Numbered from the stretch's first letter, positions 8,442 through 16,649 are shown. The stretch: 64,000 bases of DNA from Celeribacter litoreus (GCF_020165855.1 NZ_JAIUFY010000014.1:124001-188000), one strand, 5' to 3'. A program made the numbers and translations. The notes: generated from the sequence alone by a model not told the origin.

Positions 8442-9176
8442 CTATGAAGGCCAATTTCCATTTCGCATGTCGCTAATTCTTCTCTTCGCCAATCCATACA
8501 AATACTTCCACTGATCAGGCGTGGGCCAACCATCGCGAGGGCTCTTTTCAAGGTCCCGCATATTTTTGAGAAAACTCTCCGATCTCTTAAATTCACGTTT
8601 AATATGGGCTTCAACGGTGTCCGCAACGAGCAAGGCCGAAGCAAGCCTTTCCAGGTGAGCGACGGTCAGCTTGCCTTCCCAAATGTCCTCATTGAATTCA
8701 CTCAGTGTCGCCCGAGCCTCTTCGACCTGTCTTTCATATATCTGAGTTTCGTCACGGACCCACTGCTCCCGTTCGGCTTCAGTTTTCTGCTGAAGCATCT
8801 CCTTGTAGAGACGCTGTTCTTCAGCACGAGCCTCTTTTTCAATATGTTTGCGCTCCTGCAATTCTGGAATGATGTCAGCAGCGTCCCCATCCAAAAGCCA
8901 ATCCGCCCCAGAAAAGACGCTACTTTCGGGAAACTCTGCCTCTACACATGCTGTTTCCCGATCTTCCCCTTCTGGGCGGCTAGCCAGTCTGACGTACAGC
9001 TTCGAGCAGTCGGCGCTTACATCCTCGACTTTGTATTTTCGAGGCTCATCTTCATCAGGAAAATACCGCTCAAAATGCGCACCTTTGAGCCGGGAGAGAT
9101 ATTCTTCGTTCCCCTCAAACAAATACTTCAATTCTTTCTGCTCGATTTCACAGTTTGTCACGAGACAACCTTTCAT
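8442..9176 (-). CDS. coiled-coil protein, unknown function
   Basis: About 244 residues from ATG 9176; a GTG at 9224 would add 16. The middle (about residues 105-170) is a long charged helical stretch, ERKHIEKEARAEEQRLYKEM and following, typical of coiled coil. The N-terminal part is a small globular acidic domain containing CSKLYVRLAS; the C-terminus contains WPTPDQWKYLYGLAKRR. No enzyme motif. Member of the leftward row between the sigma-like gene and the 342-residue gene; a scaffold role is only a guess. Confidence 0.65.
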   Translation of the reverse strand: MKGCLVTNCEIEQKELKYLFEGNEEYLSRLKGAHFERYFPDEDEPRKYKVEDVSADCSKLYVRLASRPEGEDRETACVEAEFPESSVFSGADWLLDGDAADIIPELQERKHIEKEARAEEQRLYKEMLQQKTEAEREQWVRDETQIYERQVEEARATLSEFNEDIWEGKLTVAHLERLASALLVADTVEAHIKREFKRSESFLKNMRDLEKSPRDGWPTPDQWKYLYGLAKRRISDMRNGNWPS

Positions 9177-9483
9177 TCGTGAGTCGCTGATACATGGGAT
9201 AAGCCATTCCCCTCGGGCTTCCACGGGTAGATATTTTTATTTTTACAATCAGTTGCTTAAATGCTCCAAAAAGCACACAACGCCTTACCCGGACAGTGCA
9301 GTCGCAACAATCGAATTGCTCCGCATAGCAAGCCCCAGTCGCGCAATTGAGACCATCATGCCAACGACAAAAGGAACGCCATTCCTGATGCAGAAAAGTC
9401 CACGCACTATCGAATTCCGCAGCAACAATTGCTGCCCCACCGGCAACTATAGATAGTAGGCTGAACCGTCTCCCCTCGCTCAT
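9148..9483 (-). CDS. possible small Cys-rich membrane-anchored protein
   Basis: This frame fills the otherwise empty 340 bases between the coiled-coil gene and the sigma-like gene. From ATG 9483 it reads a hydrophobic segment (SLLSIVAGGAAIVAAEF) and then a Cys-rich stretch (NCATGACYAEQFDCCDC), 111 residues in all. The frame is open further up to a TTG at 9570 that overlaps the sigma-like gene's stop. A GGAAGG lies directly against the ATG, too close for good initiation, and the 3' end overlaps the next gene. It may be real or chance. Confidence 0.33.
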   Translation of the reverse strand: MSEGRRFSLLSIVAGGAAIVAAEFDSAWTFLHQEWRSFCRWHDGLNCATGACYAEQFDCCDCTVRVRRCVLFGAFKQLIVKIKISTRGSPRGMAYPMYQRLTNERLSRDKL

Positions 9484-9546
9484 CCTTCCAGTGGCTGCCC
9501 GGACCAGATGGTCCCGGGCGTGTTTTTTCGTCTGGGCGACACGGTT

Positions 9547-9564
9547 GGGCGCTTCAAAGCGCCC
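9547..9564 (-). terminator. 8-bp hairpin at the end of the sigma-like gene
   Basis: GGGCGCTT-CA-AAGCGCCC is a perfect palindrome beginning just past the sigma-like gene's stop codon (9567-9569). No U-run follows on the minus strand, so it is a weak terminator or a processing signal. Confidence 0.4.
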
Positions 9565-9566
9565 TC

Positions 9567-10187
9567 TCAAAGTGTTCGATCCAATTCCGCCCGTACATTC
9601 GCCTTCAGGCGCTTGAGAGCACGTTCCTCGGCCTTAGAGATCGCATTAGCAGACTTGCGTTCCAGCGGCGTGTTGCGCGGGAGGCTCTCTTTACGGCTCA
9701 ATTTGGCGATCAACACACCGCGATCGCTTTCTTTGAGATTCCGGATTGCAGCCCTCAGCAGCTTTTCCTTGCGTGCCCACTCAGAAGACCGGATCAATTG
9801 GGCTTCTCCAGAAAGCATCTCTGCAGGGGCTGAAGCGCTCGCCGCAAACTGGCTCTCATCGACATCCTCGACGCAGATCATCTTCTGCTGCAAATTACGT
9901 GCTGCAGCTTCCCGCTTTCCCATGTCGAGGATCGCGTTCATGGCGACCGAGTACACGAGGGAAGTGAGGCTAGATTTCAGCTTATTTGAAGGCTTGGAGA
10001 AGAACACCGTAAGCCGTTTTCCCACGTCCGCAATAAGTTCCTCGCGTTGCGCGGCTGTCGCCATCTTCATGTTCGACTTCTTGAGAGCCCCAAACACGAC
10101 CTTTTTGAACCTCTCTCTCGAAATTTCAACTTCCGGAGCAAAGATGATGACAGCATTAGAGGTGCGCGAACCGTTATGGGCGAGCAT
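9567..10187 (-). CDS. sigma-70-like (ECF-type) factor of the island
   Basis: A 206-residue protein whose layout resembles extracytoplasmic-function sigma factors. Around residues 68-96 LTSLVYSVAMNAILDMGKRE resembles region 2 (LYRIARNRALDLLRRR type). Around residues 143-200 LLRAAIRNLKESDRGVL, then ANAISKAEERALKRLKANVR, resembles the region 4 helix-turn-helix. The N-terminal 45 residues are extra. It may direct RNA polymerase to promoters of this module, or be a DNA-binding relative without sigma activity. No anti-sigma gene is recognisable nearby, except perhaps the small frame downstream with one hydrophobic segment. Its own promoter region contains the large palindrome at 10251-10324. Confidence 0.58.
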   Translation of the reverse strand: MLAHNGSRTSNAVIIFAPEVEISRERFKKVVFGALKKSNMKMATAAQREELIADVGKRLTVFFSKPSNKLKSSLTSLVYSVAMNAILDMGKREAAARNLQQKMICVEDVDESQFAASASAPAEMLSGEAQLIRSSEWARKEKLLRAAIRNLKESDRGVLIAKLSRKESLPRNTPLERKSANAISKAEERALKRLKANVRAELDRTL

Positions 10188-10250
10188 AAGCTTCTCCTGA
10201 TTTTTGGAAGGTGTGGAGAGGCTTCGTGCCGTTGGACTTGACTAACGCTT

Positions 10251-10324
10251 GCGGCCGCCTTAAGCTCGAGGACCTCTCGCTTGAGGGAGGTTCCGAAGAG
10301 ATTAAGGCGGCCGCTGCGCTTACT
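10251..10324. repeat. large palindrome beside the VirD4-like operon (oriT-like or regulatory)
   Basis: GCGGCCGCCTTAA (10251-10263) and TTAAGGCGGCCGC (10312-10324) are a perfect 13-bp inverted repeat. The 48-bp interior is itself partly palindromic (CTCgagGGACCT-like against AGGTTCCgaaGAG, with a CTC-GCTT-GAG tip). It lies in the 275-bp gap between the sigma-like gene and the 200-residue gene. Possible roles: origin of transfer, terminator of the VirD4-like pair, or operator/leader of the sigma-like gene. The remaining bases of the gap show nothing else clear. Confidence 0.7.
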
Positions 10325-10462
10325 TGGGTTTTGCGTCGGTTGCGGTCATCTTTGACTGACCGCGAAAGTTGGTTTGCAGATTTCGACTAGGGGCGATCAA
10401 AACAAATCGGGTATCTTTTCCCAGCCGTAGAAATTCGCCCCGATCTCCTCTACCGCCACCAC

Positions 10463-11065
10463 CTATGAGGAAGAGCCCCAATCATTATCATCGAAGATTT
10501 TCGCTAAGTCCTCTGCCGAAAGTTCGGTGGAGCCTTGATCTTCTTTTTGATCAGAATCTGGAAAGGAGAAGGCGTACCTCAGTTGCATGCCTTCTCTGCC
10601 GCTCGCTTCTCGCTGTGTACTCTCCGGGTTGATTAAGCCCGGATCATCTGGAAACCATTGCATCTCATCCTCCATGTCGCGATCTTCGGACGTGGGCTTC
10701 TCTTCCCGAACTTCAAAAATCGGCTCGGATCGTAGTTCAAGGCCCCATTTGAAGCCGACGAACGTCCGAGCCATGGCAAGGCGGGCCTCGGAATTCGAGG
10801 CGATGCCTAACTCAAAGACATCACCGACCTGCAGACACCAATAAGCTTTGCATATTTCGAGCCGATCCTCCTGTGAGAGGTCTGGATCCTCATCCCCCTC
10901 CTCGATAGGGGCAAGCAGTTTCCTTGCGATCGGAAACCGTTCGAACGCCCGCAGATCACGTCGCACCCTTTGAGCCAGCGTATCTTCATAATACTCATCA
11001 CTCTCGAAGCGGTTTCTTATCTGATTTGCCCGCTCATTCAGGTCTTTGAGATTCCGGATCTCCAT
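10463..11065 (-). CDS. uncharacterised acidic protein coupled to the VirD4-like ATPase
   Basis: A 200-residue protein with no recognised family. The N-terminal half is helical (LNERANQIRNRFES ... RLEICKAYWCLQVGDVFELG); the C-terminal half is acidic and probably disordered, ending AEDLAKIFDDNDWGSSS. Its ATG overlaps the TAA of the upstream VirD4-like gene (TAATG), so both are made from one message, probably in fixed ratio. This suggests a binding partner or adaptor of the ATPase. Confidence 0.72.
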   Translation of the reverse strand: MEIRNLKDLNERANQIRNRFESDEYYEDTLAQRVRRDLRAFERFPIARKLLAPIEEGDEDPDLSQEDRLEICKAYWCLQVGDVFELGIASNSEARLAMARTFVGFKWGLELRSEPIFEVREEKPTSEDRDMEDEMQWFPDDPGLINPESTQREASGREGMQLRYAFSFPDSDQKEDQGSTELSAEDLAKIFDDNDWGSSS

Positions 11066-12345
11066 TACACAAATACCTCACTTTGTTGAGCTCGCGCCTC
11101 AAGATAGAAAGGATTGGGATCAAACAGCCCCCGATAGCGCGGATCTTTGAGATAGTTCAGCTTGTGTGCCCGGACGGGAAGGTTGCCGCGCTGGCAAAGC
11201 ACTTGCTCATTGCGCGCCATCCCCAAGATCTGCCCTTCGTACCCGGTGATCTCGGCCAAGGACCGGGCAGCCGCTGCATTTGCTGCGCCGAACATCGAGA
11301 CCGTGCCAGCATTGTCGAGAATATCCCGCGCACGTTTGCCATAGATCCCCTCGATCTGGCCAATGCTTTGCCAAAACGTCCAAGTTCTGAGGCCGTAGCC
11401 CCGCAAAAGCGAGGCAGCAGTCAAGAGCTCCTCAAGATAGCCAAGAGTGGCAGCCTCGTCGACCAGGAAAAGATCCGGCACCACCGGGCGGTAGTCGCGT
11501 TCGGCAACTGTAGTCAGGATCGCACCAAGCCAAAGACGCAAAAGCTTACCGTGGCTTTCAGTCATGTGCGGTGGAACTCTGATATAGATTGTCAAAGTCA
11601 TGCCTTTGCGGATCTTTTCCAAAGTACCCCATCCCCCATCCACACTCCTTTTGGCATGCGACGAAGATAAAAAATCGAGATGACCACGAATTGTGGTTAG
11701 AAGGGAGCCGGCAGTCTTGTCCGGCGCATCCACATAGGTTTTGGCGGCCGCCATCATGGCACCATCATGAAGCTCGCAGCTCATCATACAGGAGAGCATT
11801 TCCTCGAGATGATCTGCCACTCCCCACATTCTGTAGAGTAGGGACAACCCGCGATCCTCTTGGTGGATATGGGTTGCAAGAAACAGCAGAGTACCGGCGA
11901 CAATATGCTCGGCGCTGTCATCCCAGAACGGATCGCGCTCATCTGAAGTCTTAGGCCGCATCATCCGGGCGAGACGCTTGCACTGATCAAACGCATCCTC
12001 TGTTCGGGGATCGATAAGTTCCATGGGATTAAGCGCATCTCTTGCCCCCCCAAAAGGATCAAGGATTATGACCTTTTGCCCCATCTCGCGGCGGCGGCGT
12101 GCAGTGACCTCTGCAATCTCGCCCTTCACATCAATCACATACATCGAACCCGGATAGGTGAGCGCCGTCGGGATCACTTGGGATACACCTTTGCCTGTGC
12201 CTGTTCCGGCGATCGTTACAAGCCCTGCATCACTATCGTCGCGGATCAGTCGCTCCGTAATCGGAGTGTTGCGACCGGCCGGGCAAAAGCCGATTTTCTG
12301 ATTTGTCGGCTGAACATGATATCCGAGTGGAATGGAAGCAGGCAT
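11065..12345 (-). CDS. VirD4/TraG-like ATPase lacking membrane segments
   Basis: A 426-residue P-loop ATPase of the VirD4/TraG/TraD coupling-protein family. Walker A AGTGTGKG is at residues 46-53, followed by YVIDVKGEIAEVTARRRREMG and VIILDPFGG; Walker B LFLVDEAA is near 300 and TWTFWQSIGQIEGIYG near 335 is the conserved family segment. Usual coupling proteins are 550-700 residues with an N-terminal membrane anchor and an all-alpha domain. This one starts 45 residues before Walker A and has no membrane helix. No relaxase or mating-pore gene is nearby. It could move DNA in an unconventional way, work with a host T4SS, or serve in defence. It heads the leftward row. Confidence 0.85.
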   Translation of the reverse strand: MPASIPLGYHVQPTNQKIGFCPAGRNTPITERLIRDDSDAGLVTIAGTGTGKGVSQVIPTALTYPGSMYVIDVKGEIAEVTARRRREMGQKVIILDPFGGARDALNPMELIDPRTEDAFDQCKRLARMMRPKTSDERDPFWDDSAEHIVAGTLLFLATHIHQEDRGLSLLYRMWGVADHLEEMLSCMMSCELHDGAMMAAAKTYVDAPDKTAGSLLTTIRGHLDFLSSSHAKRSVDGGWGTLEKIRKGMTLTIYIRVPPHMTESHGKLLRLWLGAILTTVAERDYRPVVPDLFLVDEAATLGYLEELLTAASLLRGYGLRTWTFWQSIGQIEGIYGKRARDILDNAGTVSMFGAANAAAARSLAEITGYEGQILGMARNEQVLCQRGNLPVRAHKLNYLKDPRYRGLFDPNPFYLEARAQQSEVFV

Positions 12346-12394
12346 GGCGGGATCCTTTTCAATTGCGTCATAATGGATGACGTCAGCCGTCTGC

Positions 12395-12469
12395 CCGCAT
12401 GACAGAATGGTAGGAACAATGTCCCGTGACAGGATTTTTTAAAAAAAATATTGGCAACCTGTCATGCGG
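12395..12469. promoter_or_regulatory. divergent promoter region with repeated TGACAG operators
   Basis: An 11-bp perfect inverted repeat, CCGCATGACAG (12395-12405) and its complement (12459-12469), encloses a third copy, CCGTGACAG (12424-12432), and an AT-only block TTTTTTAAAAAAAATATT. It lies between the leftward VirD4-like gene and the rightward small membrane protein gene. A shared repressor or activator binding here would control both arms of the module. Confidence 0.62.
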
Positions 12470-12520
12470 CCTGATCCGACGCGTCTTCATCAATGTCCAT
12501 CGCACAACAGGAGACATTCG

Positions 12521-12787
12521 ATGCAGGATACAACTCAAGAAACCGTCACCAAGGTTATCGTACAGGAAAAGCCGAAAAGTGCGATTGCTGCCCTTATTCT
12601 ATCCGTTCTCTTCGGACCTTTGGGGCTGCTTTATGCATCTGTTAAGGGAGGTATCGTCATGATCCTCGTGTCATTGGTTGTCGTGCCTTTTTCCTTTGGA
12701 ATTGGAGCGCCGCTCGTTTGGCTTGTAAGCATCATTTGGGCGCTTGTCGCTGCAACCTCGGACACGACGCCCTCTGAGAGAGCCTGA
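12521..12787 (+). CDS. small two-helix membrane protein
   Basis: An 88-residue protein. ATG 12521 follows CAGGAGAC, a good ribosome-binding site. A polar N-terminus of about 20 residues precedes a proline/lysine stretch and two hydrophobic helices (about 25-50 and 53-80; LILSVLFGPLGLLYASVKGG is characteristic). The build resembles short TM2-like or YqaE-like proteins but I cannot assign one. First gene of the rightward arm of the module. Confidence 0.72.
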   Translation: MQDTTQETVTKVIVQEKPKSAIAALILSVLFGPLGLLYASVKGGIVMILVSLVVVPFSFGIGAPLVWLVSIIWALVAATSDTTPSERA

Positions 12788-12855
12788 GCATTTTTGCCCC
12801 AGCACTGCTGGGGCAAATACATTTCAGTTTCAAAGCAAAAGGAAAGGATTTTCAG

Positions 12856-13167
12856 ATGCCCTCCACCTCCAAGCGCGTAGACATGGTTGCGACACTCAAC
12901 GACATTATTTCCAAGCCGATGACGCAGGGGCGAGCCCGGGCTGCTGGCAATATTCGCGCAGCTCTTCAACGGATGGACGAGTACGCCGCCCGCAACAAGC
13001 CCGGGGGCAAACATGCTCGCACGATGACTATCTATGATCGCGAAGTCCTGATGTCAGTCATCGATGACCCGAGCCGAACAGATGAGGTACGCGATCGCGC
13101 AAAATACCTCGTCAATGGTTCTGGCGACCTGAGTGAGGGCGATACCCGCTTCTTGGATACCCTCTAA
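12856..13167 (+). CDS. uncharacterised small protein, 103 residues
   Basis: Starts at ATG 12856 after AAAAGGAAAGG. Soluble, basic N-terminal two thirds with helices, then an acidic end (GSGDLSEGDTRFLDTL). No known motif. It lies 68 bases after the membrane protein gene and 109 before the next, so it is likely in the same rightward transcript. Confidence 0.65.
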   Translation: MPSTSKRVDMVATLNDIISKPMTQGRARAAGNIRAALQRMDEYAARNKPGGKHARTMTIYDREVLMSVIDDPSRTDEVRDRAKYLVNGSGDLSEGDTRFLDTL

Positions 13168-13276
13168 GGCCAATAGAAAAACCTATTTTGACCTCCGGCC
13201 TACTGGCCGGAGATGAGGCCGGGCAACATACAATTTCCCACTAAACAGCGCTGCTGATACTGAAAATGAGGCTATC

Positions 13277-14062
13277 ATGACACCGAAAGACGAAAATTTT
13301 TCCTCAAAGAAGACTGGCGACCAAGTGAAAATTTTCCGCAACACCACAGAGCCCCAAAATGGCCCGTCATTATCGTATCGCATCGAATGCATCACCAACC
13401 TTTGGCGTGAACTCGCAAATTATGAATACCCCTATCTAATTAGGGAGCACGATGCCGTGCCGTCCTCCGCCTTGATGATCGCGAACCTGATGCCGCGTAT
13501 GTTTTCCTTATTAAATGAAATCGAGAACATGCCGTATTTTCGTGAAGATCCTAATCTTGCCTACAGATTGCTCGCCAACATTCTTATGCCGATAGATTTC
13601 TTCCCGCACATTGTTAATTTTTTCGCGCAAGAAGATTTGCCAAACATCGTGCAGATCACGCGTGAGGAAACCGAACAGAGCATATCGCCAGAAGGCGCAC
13701 TGGAAAATATCACTTCACGCATCAAACCTTATATTGGGCTCGCATTGGAAAAGAACGAAAAAGTTCACCCATACTTGGGCAGCATGGAACAATTCGAGAA
13801 CCTGTTTCTCATTAATTTTTATCTCCTGGCCGGAGAATTGGGGGCCCCCGAGGTATCACATGATCAAGCTGCACCGAACTTTAATCCCGTTGCACTTGCC
13901 GCAAAGATTCAGTCCCTATTGAAGAAGGCGGATCAGAACAAGCTTCACAAAGTTGGACTTACTTATTCGTGGGGGAATAGATCAGACATGGATTACCCAC
14001 TCCGATTTCTCACAGCAGCCTGGAAAAATGGAGAGTTCTCTGAGTTCCTCGAAGAAGCTTAA
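13277..14062 (+). CDS. uncharacterised protein, 261 residues
   Basis: Soluble, mostly helical, with many aromatic residues (YEYPYLIREHD; PLRFLTAAWKNGEFSEFLEEA at the end). ATG 13277 has a weak ATGAGGCT-type site upstream. No family recognised. Its DNA is AT-richer than the flanking chromosome. It closes the rightward arm; the next 155 bases before the TRAP scar hold no gene that I can support. Confidence 0.65.
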   Translation: MTPKDENFSSKKTGDQVKIFRNTTEPQNGPSLSYRIECITNLWRELANYEYPYLIREHDAVPSSALMIANLMPRMFSLLNEIENMPYFREDPNLAYRLLANILMPIDFFPHIVNFFAQEDLPNIVQITREETEQSISPEGALENITSRIKPYIGLALEKNEKVHPYLGSMEQFENLFLINFYLLAGELGAPEVSHDQAAPNFNPVALAAKIQSLLKKADQNKLHKVGLTYSWGNRSDMDYPLRFLTAAWKNGEFSEFLEEA

Positions 14063-14217
14063 AGTAGCCAATTTGGTCGTCTCGCACCTCAGTTCGGGAC
14101 GACCTCCAACATGGGGCCGAAAACGCAGCCTCTCGGGTTCGAACAATTTTGGAACAGTAAGGTTCTATCGGGCCATGTGACACGATGGGCCTGTAAGAGC
14201 AACCGGCCTGAGCTGCC

Positions 14218-15072
14218 GTGGTAACCCTCGGTCTCCTGATCCCGCCATCCATCATGATGATCGTTTATGGCATTTCGGCTCAACAATCGATTTCCCGCCT
14301 CTTCATTGCCGGTATTGTACCGGGCCTGCTCATCATGGGCCTCTTCATGGGCTACGTGATGATTTGGTCTCTCTTGAACCGCGACGCCGTTCCCGAAGCC
14401 GGACCTCGTCTCTCTTTTTCTGAGAAGCTTCATCGCTCGCGGCGGCTCATCCCGATCATTCTTTTGATCGCAACAGTCATCGGCTCAATCTATGGAGGTT
14501 TCGCAACGCCAACCGAAGCAGCCACTCTCGGCGCTCTGGGCTTGTCATGGATCACAGGCACACTGAGTTGGCAGAGCTTGATCGGCAGCCTCATGGCTGC
14601 AACGCGTACAAGCTGCATGATCACAGCAATCATCCTTGGCGCTGCCTTCTTGTCGGTCGGGATGGCGTTTCTCGGAATTCCGACAGCTCTCGCGGCCTGG
14701 GTCGCAGAACTCGGCCTGTCTCCCGCGATGCTGCTGGTGCTTCTCACCTTGATCTATCTGGTTCTCGGCTGCTTTTTGGAAGGCGCCTCGATGATTGCTC
14801 TGACCACCTCCGTCGCCCTGCCGATGGTTGTTCAGGCAGGCTTCGATCCCATCTGGTTCGGAATCTATCTGATCATTGTGGTTGAGATGGCCCAGTTGCC
14901 TCCCCCTGTCGGGTTCAACCTATTTGTTCTTCACAGCATGAGTGGGCGCGATATGTGGACCGTTACCAAGGCCTCTATGCCCTTCTTTGGGCTTTTGATT
15001 TTGGGAGTTGTTCTCCTTGCCGCGATCCCCGGCATGGCAACGTTTCTTCCGGAGTTGATGCTGTCGCGGTGA
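14218..15072 (+). pseudogene. TRAP transporter large permease (DctM) lacking its N-terminal third
   Basis: The frame begins inside the conserved (AG)TLGLLIPPSIMMIVYG segment of DctM and continues to the normal C-terminus (284 residues against about 430). Several membrane helices are intact, including the FATPTEAATLGALG segment. The partner DctQ and DctP genes are absent and the upstream sequence is unrelated, so this is a 5'-truncated leftover of a tripartite dicarboxylate-type transporter. Confidence 0.88.
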
Positions 15073-15537
15073 TGAAGGAAAACGTTTTGCCAAGATCGGC
15101 ATTTATATCGGTTTTGGATCGATGCTGCATCACACATCAGGGTCTGCTTTGGGGCTGTCTCCGGTCATTTGCTGCGTTTCGCATGAATGACCGGTATGGG
15201 CCGAACACGTCGACAGGGTAGCGCGGCCCTCGTGATGGGGCCGCCGCGCCGCCGCATGACCGCTTCGAGCCCATGTTGCCTAACTACGCAGACGCAGTAT
15301 TTCGGAGATGCCGCATTCGATGTCAACGCGCTCGATCCAAGTGCGGAATGAGATGGGGCCATAGACGCGCAGATCATCAGCGGCCATTCGCCACGTCAGT
15401 CACGAGGGGTATCCTCTTGGCCCAGAGGCCGACAATGAACTAACAATCAATTTGGCCCTTTTAAATGAGGCGGCTCTCGCATTGTGCAGCCTCGGCAAAG
15501 GACGTTTGTCTGGAACTGATGACAAGGAGTGCTCGCG
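15073..15537. other. gene-poor scar region with remnants
   Basis: No intact gene. It holds a 9-bp inverted repeat CCGGTCATT (15161-15169) / AATGACCGG (15186-15194), followed by GGGCCGAA, the motif shared with the dispersed repeats at 16485 and 28386. A minus-strand fragment at about 15286-15390, reading LRVYGPISFRTWIERVDIEC, looks like the C-terminus of a lost protein I cannot identify. Confidence 0.5.
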
Positions 15538-16374
15538 TTGGAAGATACCCTTCAGTATCGAGTGACAGGTATGGATTGTGCCTCTTGCGCAGCGAAAGTC
15601 GAAAAAGCTGCTCGTTCTGCAGGTGTTGCAAACCCTGTGGTTTCGATAGCAACTCAAATTCTCACTCTCGACATTCCTCACAATGATGCACGCGTTGAAG
15701 CCGTCGAACGTGCCATTTCGGATGCGGGCTATCACCTCAATCAACTTCGTCCTGAAGCTTCGAACGAGACGGATGATATGCCGTCTCATCTAACTTCTGG
15801 GTACAAGCGCGCGCTTTGGATCGTCATCATGCTCAACCTCGGCTACGGCATGATTGAGATGATTGGAGGCTATCTTGCGGGGTCGCAGGCCTTGAAGGCC
15901 GATGCCCTCGACTTCGTCGGCGATGGCGTAATCACCTTTCTCGGCGTATTGGCAATCAGTTGGAGCCTGCTTTGGCGCGCCCGGTCCGCACTGGTTCAGG
16001 GTGTCTTCCTCGCGATCCTCGGATTGGGCGTGCTCGGTAACACGGTCTGGCGCATCTTCCAGCATCAACCTGTAGAAGCTGAACTCATGGGTGCCATCGC
16101 ACTCGTCGCACTTGCGGTGAACGTCACTGCTGCATTAGTCTTAGTGCCCCATCGAGCCGGCGACGCGAACGTGCGCGCAGTCTGGCTATTCTCGCGCAAT
16201 GACGCCATTGGAAATGCCGTCGTCGTTCTCGCGGCCATTCTTGTCGGCATCACAAAGACCTCATGGCCTGACCTGGTTGTCGCTCTTGCCGTGGCCGCCC
16301 TGTTTCTGCATTCGTCGTGGGTCATCATCCGCGACGCGCTTCAGGATATCGCCAAAGTCGAGTCCTCATTGTAG
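15538..16374 (+). CDS. heavy-metal transporter: HMA domain fused to a CDF-type exporter
   Basis: About 278 residues. The N-terminal 70 residues are a heavy-metal-associated domain with the metal ligand motif GMDCASC, as in the N-terminus of Zn/Cd/Pb P-type ATPases. After a linker comes a cation-diffusion-facilitator membrane domain of about six helices, with the metal-site segments ADALDFVGDGV and FSRNDAIGNAVV. Likely exports divalent cations from the cytoplasm. The start TTG 15538 is placed eight bases after AAGGAG; a GTG at 15529 overlaps that site. No metal-responsive regulator gene remains beside it, fitting a transferred cargo piece. Confidence 0.82.
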   Translation: MEDTLQYRVTGMDCASCAAKVEKAARSAGVANPVVSIATQILTLDIPHNDARVEAVERAISDAGYHLNQLRPEASNETDDMPSHLTSGYKRALWIVIMLNLGYGMIEMIGGYLAGSQALKADALDFVGDGVITFLGVLAISWSLLWRARSALVQGVFLAILGLGVLGNTVWRIFQHQPVEAELMGAIALVALAVNVTAALVLVPHRAGDANVRAVWLFSRNDAIGNAVVVLAAILVGITKTSWPDLVVALAVAALFLHSSWVIIRDALQDIAKVESSL

Positions 16375-16474
16375 TGATTTTGTCCGCCCCCCTGACGTTC
16401 GGCCGCCCAGAATTCTGCGGTCTGGATGAATAACGGCTTCGAGGAAGCTGCGATGCGGCGACCGGCCACCCATC

Positions 16475-16496
16475 GAAAGGCGGCTTTGGGCCGAAA
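16475..16496 (+). repeat. 22-bp repeat, left copy (defence cargo edge)
   Basis: Matches 28376-28397 at 20 of 22 bases in the same orientation, including the core TTTGGGCCGAAA. It lies in a 275-bp gene-free stretch rich in GCGGACGGTC motifs just before the large NTPase gene. Related sequence occurs at 15190-15205 and 20745-20815. Confidence 0.75.
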
Positions 16497-16563
16497 CCAC
16501 ACGCCGCATGGGGCGGATAGCGGCCGGTCGAGACCTGAGGCCCTGCCGGCTGCCTCGGGCGGA

Positions 16564-16577
16564 AAGCGGACGGTCGA
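16564..16577 (+). repeat. 14-bp inverted repeat flanking the NTPase gene, left arm
   Basis: AAGCGGACGGTCGA here is the exact reverse complement of 20748-20761 beyond the NTPase gene. A partial copy (TCGGACGGTC) lies at about 16612. Together they bracket one gene only. Confidence 0.65.
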
Positions 16578-16649
16578 TTTGGGAAGCCCTACCGAGCACC
16601 GTGGGCAGGAATCGGACGGTCAGTTCCATCACAGCATACGTTCGCAGAA

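Noticed and set aside
14218-15072. Intact TRAP transporter gene
   Set aside because: The frame starts in the middle of a conserved helix and is about 150 residues short, with no DctP or DctQ partner.
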